Assembly (NCBI GenBank): GCA_031430015.1
Contig: JANPAR010000221.1
Location: 5,584-69,583 of the forward strand
Reading direction: 5' to 3'
Source of the DNA: CANJDH01 sp031430015
GTDB lineage: Bacteria; Pseudomonadota; Gammaproteobacteria; Burkholderiales; JAEUOS01
DNA: 64,000 nucleotides
The notes under the pieces were generated by a model, which was given only the letters and a program-made list of their open reading frames with translations, was not told where the DNA came from and searched no databases. How positions within the stretch are numbered: the stretch's first letter is position 1; each line of letters begins with the position of its first letter. A program made the position numbers and the translations under genes. This document shows positions 24,508-35,500 of this stretch, in pieces.

Positions 24508-27500
24508 GACCGCTCTCGATGGCAGGTGCCGCAGACTTGTATTGTCGCCGCCGCCGCATCAGCTTGATCGCCGCCGGGATCACGAACATCGATAGCAACG
24601 GCGCGGTCAGCATGCCGCCTACCATTGGCGCAGCGATGCGCTGCATGATTTCGGAGCCGGTACCGGTCGAGAGCATCACCGGGATCAGACCGGCAACGAT
24701 CACCGCGATGGTCATGGTCTTGGGGCGCACGCGCTGCACTGCGCCTTCCTCGATGGCGGCATCGAGGGCGTGCGCATCGAGCGGTTGCGCGCCGTGCGCA
24801 GACGAAGCGGACGATCCGGCATGACGTTCGATCGCCTGCTTGAGAAACAGCAGCATCACCACGCCGAACTCGGCCGCCACCCCGCCCAGCGCGATAAAGC
24901 CGATGGCGCTGGCCACCGAGAAGTTGTAGCCGAGCAGCCACATCAGCCAGAACCCGCCCGACACTGCGAACGGCAGCGTCGCCATGATCAGCAGCGCTTC
25001 GCCTGCGCGATTGAAGATCAGGTACAGCAAAACAAAAATGATCAAGAGCGTGAACGGCACCACCACCGTGAGGCGCTGCTTGGCGCGCTCCAGATATTCG
25101 AACTGGCCGGACCAGCTCACCGAATAGCCGGGCGTGAGTTTGACTTCATCGGCCACCGCGCGGCGCGCATCGTTTACCACCGCGACCAGGTCGCGGCCGC
25201 GGATGTCGACATAGATCCAGCCCGACAGGCGCGCGTTTTCGCTCTTGATCATCGGCGGCCCGTCTTCGATCTTCACTTCGGCCACCTGCGAGAGCGTGAT
25301 GAAGGCGCCGCGCTCGGTGACTATCGGCAGGTTGCGCAGCTTCTCGACCGAATCGCGCAGCTCGCGCGGGTAGCGCACGCTGACCGGAAAGCGCTGCCGG
25401 CCTTCGATGGTTTCGGTCACATTCTCGCCGCCGATTGCGGCCGCGACGATGGACTGCACGTCGCCGATGTTCATGCCGAAGCGCGCCGCCTGCTTGCGGT
25501 CGATCTTGATGTCAATGTAGCGCCCGCCGGTGAGGCGCTCGGCCAGCGCCGAGCTGACCCCCGGCACTTTGCGCACGGCGCGCTCGATGTCGGCGGCGAT
25601 GCGGTCGATCTCCACAAGGTCGGCACCCGCCACCTTGATGCCGAGTGGCGACTTGATGCCGGTGGCAAGCATGTCGATGCGGTTGCGGATCGGCGGAATC
25701 CAGATATTGGCCAGGCCCGGCAGTTTGACGGCGGCATCGAGTTCTTCGACCAGCTTGTCCATCGTCATGCCGGTGCGCCATTCGGATTTGGGCTTGAACT
25801 GGATCGTGGTCTCGACCATCTCCAGCGGCGCCGGGTCGGTGGCGGTTTCGGCGCGGCCGATCTTGCCGTGCACGCTCTTGACTTCGGGCACGGTGCGGAT
25901 CAGGCGGTCGGTCTGTTGCAGCAGTTCCGCCGCCTTGGCCGGCGAGATGCCGGGTAGCGCCGAGGGCATGAACAACAAATCGCCCTCGTCGAGCGGCGGC
26001 AGGAATTCACCGCCGACGTTGAGTGCGGGATACACAGTCGCAGCGGCGAACAGCACCGCCCCCAGCAGGGTTGCCTTGGGCCATGCCAATACCGCGCGCA
26101 GCAGCGGGCGGTAGAGATGGATGAAAAAGCGGTTGAGAAAAATGGCGTTCTCTTTAGGGATACGGCCGCGAATCCAGTAGCCCATCAGCACCGGCACCAG
26201 GGTCACCGACAAGCCGGCGGCTGCCGCCATCGCATAGGTCTTGGTGAACGCGAGCGGGCCGAACAGCCGGCCTTCCTGGGCTTCAAGCGCGAACACCGGA
26301 ATGAAGGAGAGCGTGATGATCAGCAGCGAGAAAAACAGCGACGGCCCGACCTCGGCGGCTGCTTCGGCGATCACGTTCCAGCGCGCTTCGCCGGCGAGCG
26401 CCTCGCCCGCGTGCTGGTGTTCCCATTCCTCAATGTGCTTGTGCGCGTTCTCGATCATCACGATCGCGGCGTCGACCATCGCGCCGATGGCGATGGCAAT
26501 GCCGCCCAGCGACATGATGTTGGCGTTGACGCCCTGATAGCGCATCACGATGAAGGCGAGCAGGATGCCCAGCGGCAAGGTGATCACGGCGACCAGTGCC
26601 GAGCGCAGATGGAACAGGAACAGGGCGCACACCACCGCCACCACGATGAATTCCTCGACCAGCTTGTCACGCAAGTGTGCCACCGCGCGCTCGATCAGGC
26701 CGGTGCGGTCGTAGGTTTCGACGATTTCCACACCCGGCGGCAAACCCGGCTTGAGGGACTCGATCTTGGCCTTCACGGCGTTGAGGGTTTCGAGCGCGTT
26801 CTTGCCCGAGCGCATCACGACGATGCCGCCGGCGACTTCACCCTCGCCATCAAGCTCGGAAATGCCGCGCCGCATCTCCGGCCCGACCTGGATGCGCGCC
26901 ACATCCTTGAGCAGCACCGGCGTGCCGGTATCGGACACGCTCAAGGGAATGTCGCGGAAATCCTCCAGCGTTTTGAGGTAACCGCGCGAACGCACCATGT
27001 ATTCGGCTTCGCCCAATTCGAGCACGGCGCCGCCGGTTTCCTGGTTGGCATTGCGGATCGCGGCCACCACCTTAGTGTGCGGCAGGTTGTAGGCGCGCAG
27101 GCGCTCGGGGTCGAGCACGATCTGGTATTGCTTGACCATGCCGCCAACGCTCGCCACCTCGGCCACATTGGCCACGGCTTTCAATTCGTACTTGAGGAAC
27201 CAGTCCTGCAAGGCGCGCAGTTGCGCGAGGTCGTTGCGCCCGCTGCGGTCGATCAGCGCGTATTGATAGATCCAGCCGACGCCTGTGGCATCGGGCCCGA
27301 GCGCCGGCTTGGCCTGTGGCGGCAGGCGCGCCTGCACCGTGTTCAGGTATTCGAGCACGCGCGAACGCGCCCAGTAGGGGTCGGTGCCGTCGTCGAACAG
27401 GATGTAAACGAAGGAATCGCCGAAGAACGAATAGCCGCGCACCGTCTTCGCACCCGGCACCGACAGCATGGTGGTCGTCAGCGGATAGGTGACCTGATCC

Positions 27501-27685
27501 TCGACGATCTGCGGCGCCTGGCCGGGGAAGGTGGTGCGGATGATCACCTGCGTGTCCGACAGGTCGGGGATCGCATCGAGCGGCGTGTGCCGCACCGACC
27601 ATGCTCCCCAGGCCGCGAGCATGACGGTGGCAAGCAGCACCAGAAAGCGGTTCCTGATCGACCAGTGGATCAACGCGGCGATCAT
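24491..27685 (-). CDS. cusA: Heavy-metal RND efflux pump, Cu/Ag type (CusA)
   Basis: 1064 residues, the normal size for an HME-RND inner-membrane pump with twelve membrane helices. The three methionines that bind Cu(I)/Ag(I) in CusA have counterparts in LLFMPSALPGIS, PLEMVETTIQF and RIDMLATGIKSPLG. Proton-relay acids are in AIGAMVDAAIVMIENAHK. It forms the trimeric pump that moves monovalent copper and silver from periplasm to the outside through CusB and an outer-membrane channel. Its start overlaps the cusB stop as ATGA. I see no truncation or frameshift. Confidence 0.95.
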   Translation of the reverse strand: MIAALIHWSIRNRFLVLLATVMLAAWGAWSVRHTPLDAIPDLSDTQVIIRTTFPGQAPQIVEDQVTYPLTTTMLSVPGAKTVRGYSFFGDSFVYILFDDGTDPYWARSRVLEYLNTVQARLPPQAKPALGPDATGVGWIYQYALIDRSGRNDLAQLRALQDWFLKYELKAVANVAEVASVGGMVKQYQIVLDPERLRAYNLPHTKVVAAIRNANQETGGAVLELGEAEYMVRSRGYLKTLEDFRDIPLSVSDTGTPVLLKDVARIQVGPEMRRGISELDGEGEVAGGIVVMRSGKNALETLNAVKAKIESLKPGLPPGVEIVETYDRTGLIERAVAHLRDKLVEEFIVVAVVCALFLFHLRSALVAVITLPLGILLAFIVMRYQGVNANIMSLGGIAIAIGAMVDAAIVMIENAHKHIEEWEHQHAGEALAGEARWNVIAEAAAEVGPSLFFSLLIITLSFIPVFALEAQEGRLFGPLAFTKTYAMAAAAGLSVTLVPVLMGYWIRGRIPKENAIFLNRFFIHLYRPLLRAVLAWPKATLLGAVLFAAATVYPALNVGGEFLPPLDEGDLLFMPSALPGISPAKAAELLQQTDRLIRTVPEVKSVHGKIGRAETATDPAPLEMVETTIQFKPKSEWRTGMTMDKLVEELDAAVKLPGLANIWIPPIRNRIDMLATGIKSPLGIKVAGADLVEIDRIAADIERAVRKVPGVSSALAERLTGGRYIDIKIDRKQAARFGMNIGDVQSIVAAAIGGENVTETIEGRQRFPVSVRYPRELRDSVEKLRNLPIVTERGAFITLSQVAEVKIEDGPPMIKSENARLSGWIYVDIRGRDLVAVVNDARRAVADEVKLTPGYSVSWSGQFEYLERAKQRLTVVVPFTLLIIFVLLYLIFNRAGEALLIMATLPFAVSGGFWLMWLLGYNFSVASAIGFIALGGVAAEFGVVMLLFLKQAIERHAGSSASSAHGAQPLDAHALDAAIEEGAVQRVRPKTMTIAVIVAGLIPVMLSTGTGSEIMQRIAAPMVGGMLTAPLLSMFVIPAAIKLMRRRRQYKSAAPAIESGHASTI

Positions 27686-29022
27686 TTCTTCATCTCCATA
27701 GCGGGCTTGGTGTCCTGAGAGCCGCTACCAGAGCCATTCTTCATGGCATCACTGATTCCTGCGCCTTTTAAACTCGCTTCAGAGTCAAACAGGAACTGAC
27801 CCGACACCACCACTTTCTCACCGGCCTCAACACCACGCTTGATCTCGGTCACGTCGACGCCGTCGATGCGCGCCTCCATGCCGGTCTCGACGTCGCGCTG
27901 GGCGAAGCGCCCGCCTGCAGCGGCAATCATCACCAGTTTGCGTGCACCGGTGGCGATCACCGCTTCGGACGGCACCACCACCGCCTCGCGCTTGTCGTCG
28001 CCGCCCAAACGTACGGCGGCGAACATGCCGGGCAACAGCCGCCCGCCCGGATTGTCGACGCGGATGCGCGCGCGCACCGTGCGCGTCGCCGTGTTCACTT
28101 CGGGCAGCAGCACGGCGACCGCACCCTTGAAAATCTGGCCGGCGAAAGCCTGCACGCGCACCTCGACCGCGTTGCCTGCGCGCAGCGTGCCGCTCTGCGC
28201 CTCGGGCACATCGGCCAACACCCAAACACTGGTCAGGCTGGCGATGCGAAACAGCGTCATGCCCGGCGTGACCTGCATGCCTTCTTTGGCAAACTGCGGG
28301 GCAAACTGGGCAGCACCCGCGCTCATGTCGGCGGACAGCGGCAGCAGCACGCCGCCACGCGGCGCCGTCAGCGTGACGCGCGGATTGGCGCGGCCCTCGC
28401 GTTCCAGCGCGGCGATCTGCGTTTCGGGAATCCCAAGATGGGCCAGGCGCGCGCGCGATGCGTCGATCAAGTCCGCGCTGCCCGAGCGTTTCACCGCAAG
28501 ATACTCCTCCTGCGCACCGAGCCAGTCGGGCGCGTAGACCGAGGCCAGCGGCGCACCGGCTGCGACCGGATCGTTGGGCGTACGCACATGCAGCTTTTCG
28601 ATCCAGCCGGAAACCCGTGCCTGCACCACCTCGACCGCGCTCTCGTCGAACGCCACCGTGCCAACCGCCTCGATCGAGCGCGACAGCATCGCCCGCTTCG
28701 CGTCGGCGGTGCGTGCGCCGAGGCTTTGCGCTGCCGATGGGTTCACCTTGACTCCCGGTGCGCCACCGTCGTCGTCCGCATACACCGGCACCAGCTGCAT
28801 CTCCATGAAGGGCGATTTGCCCGGTTTGTCGAATTTTTGCTGCGGAACCATCGGGTCGTGGTAATACAAAATCTTCTTGCCTGGCGGCGTCGGCGCGCTG
28901 GCCTGCCGGTCGTACTCGGCCATTTCGGCGCGCATGTTCGCGTACCAGAAACCGCCACCGGCGCCAGCCACCACAAACAGCAGCGCGGCGAACGCGGAAA
29001 GAAAAAGGGCGCGCGTTTTCAT
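27682..29022 (-). CDS. cusB: RND periplasmic adaptor, CusB type with metal-binding N-domain
   Basis: 446 residues. A signal anchor (LFLSAFAALLFVVAGAGGGF) precedes a heavy-metal-binding domain (YYHDPMVPQQKFDKPGKSPF, with MEMQLVPVY). Then come the adaptor hairpin (residues about 150-240), lipoyl and beta-barrel domains (NPRVTLTAPRGGVLLPLSAD) and a membrane-proximal domain. Met residues in the N-domain fit Cu(I)/Ag(I) handling. A Met-Lys tail ends the protein. ATGA overlaps on both sides tie it to the TolC-type channel upstream and cusA downstream. Confidence 0.93.
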   Translation of the reverse strand: MKTRALFLSAFAALLFVVAGAGGGFWYANMRAEMAEYDRQASAPTPPGKKILYYHDPMVPQQKFDKPGKSPFMEMQLVPVYADDDGGAPGVKVNPSAAQSLGARTADAKRAMLSRSIEAVGTVAFDESAVEVVQARVSGWIEKLHVRTPNDPVAAGAPLASVYAPDWLGAQEEYLAVKRSGSADLIDASRARLAHLGIPETQIAALEREGRANPRVTLTAPRGGVLLPLSADMSAGAAQFAPQFAKEGMQVTPGMTLFRIASLTSVWVLADVPEAQSGTLRAGNAVEVRVQAFAGQIFKGAVAVLLPEVNTATRTVRARIRVDNPGGRLLPGMFAAVRLGGDDKREAVVVPSEAVIATGARKLVMIAAAGGRFAQRDVETGMEARIDGVDVTEIKRGVEAGEKVVVSGQFLFDSEASLKGAGISDAMKNGSGSGSQDTKPAMEMKK

Positions 29023-30344
29023 TTCGTTCCCTTGTCACGCGCGCCATGCGCACCGTGATCGAAATACTGCAACTGCGCCCAGGCGCGCGCCGCGTCCTGT
29101 TCCAGTTGCAATTGCGCCAGGCGCGTCTCGACCCAGTTGCGCCGCGCCTCGAGCACGTCGACCAGCTTGCCCGCGCCGCTCTTGTATTCGGCCAGGGTCT
29201 GGTCGATGCGGTCCCTGACCAGCGGCAGCAGGGCATCGTCGAAATTCGCGCGCCGCGCGTTGGCCGCGTCCCAGTCGGCCAGGACCAGCTTGACTTCAAG
29301 TTCGTACTGGCGCCGCGCGTCTTCGCGATTGCGTTCCGCCGCTTCCCTCTGCGCCTGCCGCGCACGCACCTCGGGGGCGATGCGCGCCTGGCCGAAAGAA
29401 GGCAGATCGATCACGATGCCGAACGACACCATGTCGGTGAACTGGCGGCCGCGCGCCTGATAGGCGACTTCCCAGCCCCAGTCGCCTTTCTCCTGCGCCC
29501 TGGCCTGCGCAATCTCGTTGCCGGCCTGGGCCTCCATCAACGTGAACGCGGCCAGATGCGGATGGCCTTCGGCAAGCGGTGTACTGCGGTCGACTTTCAG
29601 GCTTGCCAGGTTCCAGGCTGCGAGCGGCCGCGCTGCCAGCGGTCCAAGCCAGCGTTCCATCTGCACGCGCGCCCGCGCCGCAAGGCGTGCAAACTCGGCG
29701 CGGCGGTCGTCGAGCGAGCGCACCTGCGACTGCGCCGCCACTGCTTCGATCGGCGTCGCGCGTCCGGCGCGCACCTGGCCGATCAGCACGTCGTACTGGA
29801 TGCGCGTCTCGCGTTGCAGTTCGTCGATCAGCGCAGTGGCGGTTTCGGCGTAGTGGCGCTCGACCCACGCCAGCGCCACGTCGCGCCGCACCATCAGGCG
29901 CGCGTCTTCGCGCTGCGCTGCTTCGCGGTGCGCTTCGAGGCGGAAGCGCTGTGATTTCAGTTCGCGTTTCTCCTCGCGCGGCATGTCGCGCGCGATGCCG
30001 ACGCGGCGCATGGTCATGAAATCGCGGCCGACCGTATATCCTTCGCGGCCTTCGATGGGCAGGTTGTCGACGCCAAGTTTGAGCTTGGGGTCGGGCAGAG
30101 CGAGTGCCGACTCGGCCAGCGCGCTGGACATTGCCTCGGCCGATTGGCGCGCATCAAGGCCGGGTGCGTTGCGCTCGGCCAGTTGCATGGCGTCGAACAC
30201 CGAGAGCGACGCTTCGGCTGCTGCCGCAAGCGTTGTGTTGCCGGCGAGCTGTGCGTGTGCAACCGGACTGGTCAGCGCAACGGCCAGCGCGAGGACGGCA
30301 CCGCAACGTCCTCGCGGCGCGCGGACGGAAGAAGAGAACTTCAT
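29019..30344 (-). CDS. Outer-membrane TolC-family channel of the Cus operon (CusC-like)
   Basis: About 441 residues from ATG 30344, supported by GGAGG on the reverse strand; the frame extends 24 bases further without need. Signal peptide ends near PVAHAQLAG. Two outer-membrane efflux repeats, with SVFDAMQLAERNAPGL, QIEAVAAQSQV-type helices (here PIEAVAAQSQVRSLDDRRAE) and QTLAEYKSGAGKLVDVLEAR. Unlike E. coli CusC no lipobox is present. It is first of the CusCBA block and probably forms the exit duct for copper and silver. Confidence 0.9.
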   Translation of the reverse strand: MKFSSSVRAPRGRCGAVLALAVALTSPVAHAQLAGNTTLAAAAEASLSVFDAMQLAERNAPGLDARQSAEAMSSALAESALALPDPKLKLGVDNLPIEGREGYTVGRDFMTMRRVGIARDMPREEKRELKSQRFRLEAHREAAQREDARLMVRRDVALAWVERHYAETATALIDELQRETRIQYDVLIGQVRAGRATPIEAVAAQSQVRSLDDRRAEFARLAARARVQMERWLGPLAARPLAAWNLASLKVDRSTPLAEGHPHLAAFTLMEAQAGNEIAQARAQEKGDWGWEVAYQARGRQFTDMVSFGIVIDLPSFGQARIAPEVRARQAQREAAERNREDARRQYELEVKLVLADWDAANARRANFDDALLPLVRDRIDQTLAEYKSGAGKLVDVLEARRNWVETRLAQLQLEQDAARAWAQLQYFDHGAHGARDKGTK

Positions 30345-30411
30345 GAAAACCTCCACAAACACGTTCACGCCGTGCGCGGATGCGCAGCGGCGGCGAAGCG
30401 TCAGCGGGAGG

Positions 30412-30792
30412 TCAAATGCGCAGGCGTTGCGTCAGCGCGAATCGCGGCGGGCCGAGGATGCGTGCGACGTGGTGCGCGTTCTCCGGTGTGGCCGGCGCAA
30501 CGACGCCGGTGAATGGCCGGAGCGATGGCGGCGCAGGAGCGTCGAGAAAATGCAGGGGAGAAAGATCGCCCGGAACTGCCTCGGCGGACTGCGCGCAGTG
30601 CTTGAGCGTGATTGAGGCGGGCGCGCCGCCCATCATGTCGCAAGGCTCGCCCGACGGCATTACCGCGACATTGCCTTGCGTGCTGTCGGCGCGCAACGTG
30701 GCGCAGCCCATCGCCGCGACAGCGGCCTGGGCGAACGCGAGCGATGCCAGAGCGGCAAGTGCGATGCGGCGGAAATGGCGGGCGGTGAACAT
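30412..30792 (-). CDS. Small exported protein of unknown function heading the Cus operon
   Basis: 126 residues with a signal peptide (IALAALASLAFAQAAVAAMG). The mature part has four Cys and several Met (PSGEPCDMMGGAPASITLKH), a Pro-rich middle and the C-terminus PPRFALTQRLRI. A protein at 43055-43471 in the copper block ends in the related PPLYSSTARLRI. It lies 67 bases upstream of the CusC-like gene on the same strand and is likely co-transcribed. I do not know a function; a periplasmic role in metal sensing or delivery is inference. Confidence 0.7.
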   Translation of the reverse strand: MFTARHFRRIALAALASLAFAQAAVAAMGCATLRADSTQGNVAVMPSGEPCDMMGGAPASITLKHCAQSAEAVPGDLSPLHFLDAPAPPSLRPFTGVVAPATPENAHHVARILGPPRFALTQRLRI

Positions 30793-30911
30793 GCGTCCAT
30801 TCTACGCTTCGAAGCTGTCGGTGGATGCCAAATCGAGGGAAGAATTTCGCTGGCGCATGCCCGGAAACCGTTGGGAGACAATGCCCGCAGCCGACAGGCT
30901 GCGGAGAATCA

Positions 30912-30934
30912 CTTGTACCAACGGTGTTCGAGGC
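30912..30934 (+). repeat. Dispersed element copy, degenerate
   Basis: CTTGTACCAACGGTGTTCGAGGC, in the 192-bp gap between the two efflux operons. It keeps the ACCAACGGT core. Confidence 0.5.
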
Positions 30935-30984
30935 ATGGCCCGGCGAAATTTCACTTCTCCCAGAGCGCTTCTCCGGCCACTCAA

Positions 30985-32250
30985 TCAATCCTCGTCCAGA
31001 TCCCATAGCAGGTGCGCATCAAGCAGCAATCGATAGCGCGCTTCCGCCGCTTCCAACTGCACCACGGCGGCGGCGAGCCGCGCCTCGATCGCCAGGCGCT
31101 GCGCGGCCAGCAATTCCGCCAGCGAAGACTCGCCAAGCTGGTAGGCGCGCGCGGACAACGCCGCGTTGCGTTCCATGGCGTCGGCCGCCACGCGCGCCTG
31201 GTGCCAGCTGTCGAACGAGCGCATTGCACCGGAGAACGTGGCCGCAGCCTCCGCCGTCAGGCGCCGCTGCACGCTGGCCCGGCGCTGCACGGCGATATCG
31301 GTCTGCGCCAGAGCCGCTTCCGCACCGGCTTGCCGCAGCGCACCTGAAAACGGAATGCTCAGCACCAGCCCGACCACCCGTTCGGCGCCGGCGCGCTCAG
31401 ATCCGTAGCGCACACCAATGGTCGGGTCGGGCGTGCGGTCGGCGCGGGCACGCTGCGCCAGCGTTTCGCGCCGCTTGACTTCACTGCGCGCGATGGCGAG
31501 TTCATGGTTCTGTTCGGCGATGCGTGCCTGCCAGAAATCAAGCCCCTGCACGATCGGCACCGGCTGCACCAATGGCGGGTTGGACGGCAGTTTAATTTGC
31601 GGAAACGTACTCGTGAGTTCGCTCGCCGCGACTTCCTTGCGCATGCCCGCCTGCAACAGCGCGTATTCCGCCTGCGCCACTGCGGCGGCGGCCGATGACT
31701 GTTCCTGGCGCGGCGCATCGCCCAATTCGGCGCGGCGGGCGACCAGCCCGGCCTGCCGTGCGAGCAGGGCTTTCTGTTCCTGCCAGTGGCTGGCCTGCGT
31801 TGCGGCACGCAACCAGGCGAACCACATGCGCAACAGGCCGCGCCCGGCTTCGTGGCGCGCGTCGCCCACGGCCAATTTGGCCTGATCCACGCCTTGCTCT
31901 CCCAGTTGCGTGTCGAGTGCGCCCTTGCCGCCTAGGCGCAACGGGCGTTCAACCAATACATCCCACTCCTGCATGCTGCGATTGGCGATGGCATCGTGGC
32001 GTGACTGCGTGCCGAAGCGCAGCATCGTTTCGTGCGGCCCGGCGTTGAACCGCTTGCGGTTTGCCTCCTCCAGGTTGATCCCGGCGCGTGCGCCCGCCAC
32101 CGCGGGATGGGAATTGATCGCTTCGGCCACATGGGGCAGTGGCGGCAGGTCGGGCGTGGCGAAAGTTTCGGCCGCCCCGGCCGCACTCGGCGCGAGTGTC
32201 TGCGCCATCGTCAGGACCAGAGCCGGCACGCTCCATCGAATGCGGTTCAT
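30985..32250 (-). CDS. Outer-membrane TolC-family channel of the second efflux operon (CzcC-like)
   Basis: 421 residues from ATG 32250, which overlaps the DUF3240 stop as ATGA. Signal peptide ends near APSAAGAAET. TolC-family features include SHPAVAGARAGINLEEANRK, RPLRLGGKGALDTQ and a C-terminal SSLAELLAAQRLAIEARLAA helix. The CzcC plan (one short N-terminal strand and two coiled-coil repeats) is consistent. It provides the exit channel for the adaptor and pump encoded upstream. Confidence 0.88.
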   Translation of the reverse strand: MNRIRWSVPALVLTMAQTLAPSAAGAAETFATPDLPPLPHVAEAINSHPAVAGARAGINLEEANRKRFNAGPHETMLRFGTQSRHDAIANRSMQEWDVLVERPLRLGGKGALDTQLGEQGVDQAKLAVGDARHEAGRGLLRMWFAWLRAATQASHWQEQKALLARQAGLVARRAELGDAPRQEQSSAAAAVAQAEYALLQAGMRKEVAASELTSTFPQIKLPSNPPLVQPVPIVQGLDFWQARIAEQNHELAIARSEVKRRETLAQRARADRTPDPTIGVRYGSERAGAERVVGLVLSIPFSGALRQAGAEAALAQTDIAVQRRASVQRRLTAEAAATFSGAMRSFDSWHQARVAADAMERNAALSARAYQLGESSLAELLAAQRLAIEARLAAAVVQLEAAEARYRLLLDAHLLWDLDED

Positions 32251-32576
32251 GACATTCTCCCAAAGGCGGTCAATGGCACCATCCAGAACACGACATCCGG
32301 ATTGGCGAGTGCCGACCGAAAATGCGCCACCATCGCATCGGCCTGGCTGCGTGCCAACGCGATCTGCACCTGAAAGAGCCGCGAGCGCCCGCGCACGCGC
32401 TCGGCAGCGTCGCGCGGCGGCATCGTCGCACCGTGGCCGTCGACCAGCACGCAAGTGAAGCCTCGCGCGCCTTCGGGGTGTTCGAGCAGGTGGTCGATCA
32501 CCGCTTCTTCGGCGTCGGCGGGAAACAGCAGGGTCAGCAGCGTGTCGCGCCGCAGGGGGTCGGTGGCCGCGTTCAT
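32247..32576 (-). CDS. DUF3240 family protein inside the Czc-like operon
   Basis: 109 residues. The sequence has the ferredoxin-like, P-II-type plan of DUF3240 (LLTLLFPADAEEAVIDHLLE, FTCVLVDGHGAT, RSRLFQVQIALARSQADAMV). It overlaps its neighbours by four bases on both sides, so it is translated as part of the efflux operon. Members are found with HME-RND genes and may regulate or sense metal, but that is not established. Confidence 0.85.
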   Translation of the reverse strand: MNAATDPLRRDTLLTLLFPADAEEAVIDHLLEHPEGARGFTCVLVDGHGATMPPRDAAERVRGRSRLFQVQIALARSQADAMVAHFRSALANPDVVFWMVPLTAFGRMS

Positions 32577-35500
32577 GCTGTGGCTCCTTTCAGATTTTCG
32601 GAAGTGGGTTCAACGCCGAAGCGCAGATAGAGAGTCGGCAACAGCAACAATGTGAGCAGCGTCGACGAAATCAACCCGCCGATGACGACGATGGCGAGCG
32701 GCCGCTGGATTTCGGAGCCGGGCCCGCTGGCGAACAACAGCGGCACCAGGCCAAACGCGGTGATGCCGGCCGTCATCAGCACCGGGCGCAGGCGCCGTTT
32801 CGCGCCTTCGGTGACGGCCTCGCGCAGCGCCATGCCGCGCGCCAGCAGTTGGTTGAAATAACTCACCATCACCACGCCGTTGAGCACCGCGATGCCGAGC
32901 AGCGCGATGAAGCCGACCGATGCCGGCACCGACAGGTATTCGCGCGCCACGGCCAGCGCAAACACCCCGCCGATCAGGGCGAACGGAATGTTCGCCAGCA
33001 CCAGCACCGCTTGGCGCACAGAACCGAAGGTGACGAACAGCAGCAGGAAGATCAGCGCCAGCGCCACCGGCACCACCAGCGCGAGGCGCGCTGCGGCGCG
33101 CTGCTGGTTTTCGAACTCGCCGCCCCAGGTCATGCTGTAACCGGCCGGCAGCTTGAGTTGCGCGGCCACTGCGCGTTGCGCTTCTTCGACAAAGCCGACC
33201 AGGTCACGGTCGCGCACGTTGGCCTGCACCACCACCAGGCGCGCGGCGTTTTCATGTTCCACCTTGACCGGCCCCTCGATGCGCTCGAGTTTCGCCACCT
33301 GCGCCACCGGTACGCTCTGCCCGCCCGGCAGCACGATGGCGAGGCCGGCGAACAAGGCGGGTGACGTGCGGATCGCTTCCGGCCCGCGCACCAGCAGCGG
33401 CGTGCGCCGGCCTTCCTCAAGCACGATGCCGACCTGCTGGCCTTCGATCTGCGCACGCATCGCCGCACTGATGTCGTCGACGCTCAAACCGAGGCGGCCT
33501 GCGGCGAGGCGGTCCACCGTCACGCGGAAATACTGCACACCGTCGTTCTTGATGGTCAGCACGTCTTCCGCGCCCGGCACCTTTTTCAACAGTTCGACCA
33601 GTTGCGCCGCCTGCGCATTGAGGGTGGCGAGGTTCGGGCCGAACAGCTTGACCGCGACGTCGCCGCGCACCCCGACCAGCATTTCCGAAACACGCATTTC
33701 AATCGGTTGGGTGAAACTGAATGCCACGCCGGGAAACTGCGTCAGCACGATGCGTAGCTGGTCGGCGAGCCACGCCTTGTCCGGTTTGCGCCATTCGGAT
33801 TTGGGTTTGAGCACCAGGAAAGTGTCGGTCTGGTTCGGCCCCATCGGGTCGAGCCCGATTTCATCGGCGCCGGCGCGCGCCACGATGCTCCTGACTTCGG
33901 GCACCGCCGCGAGGATCGCGCGCTGGACCCGCAGGTCGGTCTCGGCGCTTTGCTCCAGGCTGATCGACGGCAGCTTTTCGAGACTGACGAGAATGTCGCC
34001 TTCATCCATCGATGGCATGAAGGTCTTGCCGATGAACGGGTAGACCGCCAGTGTCAGGCCCAGCGCAATGCCGCCGCCAATCATGAAGCGTGTGCCGTGC
34101 CGCAAGGCGTACTCCAGCAGTGGCGCATACAGGCGCTGCGCGTGGCGCACCAGCCAGGGCGCGCCATGGGCGCCCGGCCGGATCAGATACGAGGCCAGCA
34201 CCGGCACGATGGTGAGCGACAGCAACAGCGACATCGACAGCGCGAACACGATGGTCAGCGCCACCGGCGCAAACAGCTTGCCCTCCAGCCCTTCGAGCGA
34301 GAGCAGCGGCAGGAACACGATCACGATGATCAGCACGCCGGCCGTCACCGGGGCGGTGACTTCGCGCACCGCGCGGTACACCAGATGCAGGGGCGGGCGC
34401 CGTGCCGCCCCTGCATCGGCCATGTGCGTCACGACGTTTTCGACCACCACCACGGCGGCATCGACCAGCATGCCGATGGCGATGGCAAGGCCGCCCAGGC
34501 TCATCAGGTTGGCCGACATGCCGGCGGCGCGCATCAGCAAAAACGTACCGAGTGCCGCCAGCGGCAGGGTCAGCGCCACTACCAGCGCCGCGCGCAGGTT
34601 GCCGAGGAACAGCACCAGCAATATCACCACCAGCACGATCGCTTCGAGCAGCGCGCGTGACACCGTGCCGACGGCGCGCTCGACCAGGCTGCCGCGGTCG
34701 TAGAACACGCGCGTCGTCACGCCCTGGGGCAGGGTGGGGGCAATCTCGGCAAGTTTCCGGCGCACCCCGTCGACCACCTGTCTGGCGTTGGCGCCGCGCA
34801 GGCCCAGCACCAGACCCTGCACCGCTTCCTCCTGCCCGTCACGCGTCACCGCGCCGTAGCGCGTGAGGGCGCCGATGCGCACCTCGGCCAGATCACCCAC
34901 GCGCACGGGGGTGCCGTCACGCGCGGCAATCGCGATGGCGCGCACGTCGTCTAGGTTACGGATGCTGCCTTCGGCGCGCACCAGCAGGGTCTCTTCGCCT
35001 TCGCGGATGCGCCCGGCGCCGTCGTTGCGGTTGTTCGCCTCGAGCGCCTGCAGCAGCATCGCGTGGCTCACGCCGCGCGCCTGCATGGCGGTCGGGCTGG
35101 GCACCACCTCAAAGCTGCGCACGTAGCCGCCCAGCGAATTGACATCGGCCACGCCGGGCAGGGTGCGCAGGGCGGGGCGCAGGGTCCAATCAAGCAGGGT
35201 GCGGCGCTCGGTGAGCGACAGGCCGCCGCCTTCGATGGTGAACATGAACATCTCGCCGAGCGGCGTGGTGATGGGTGCAAGCCCGCCGGATGCCGCGCCC
35301 GGCAGATCACGCGCGATGTTGCCGAGGCGCTCGGCCACCTGCTGGCGCGCCCAGTAGATGTCGGTGCCTTCCGCAAAATCGAGCGTGATGTCGGCAATCG
35401 CATATTTCGACACCGAGCGCACCATGCGCTTGTTCGGGATGCCGAGCATCTCAAGTTCGATCGGCGTGGTGACGCGCGCCTCAACTTCCTCGGGCGTCAT

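Noticed and set aside
26117..27718. 533-codon plus-strand frame inside cusA
   Set aside because: It has a His/Arg/Asp-rich composition without domains, overlying a perfectly conserved RND pump on the other strand.
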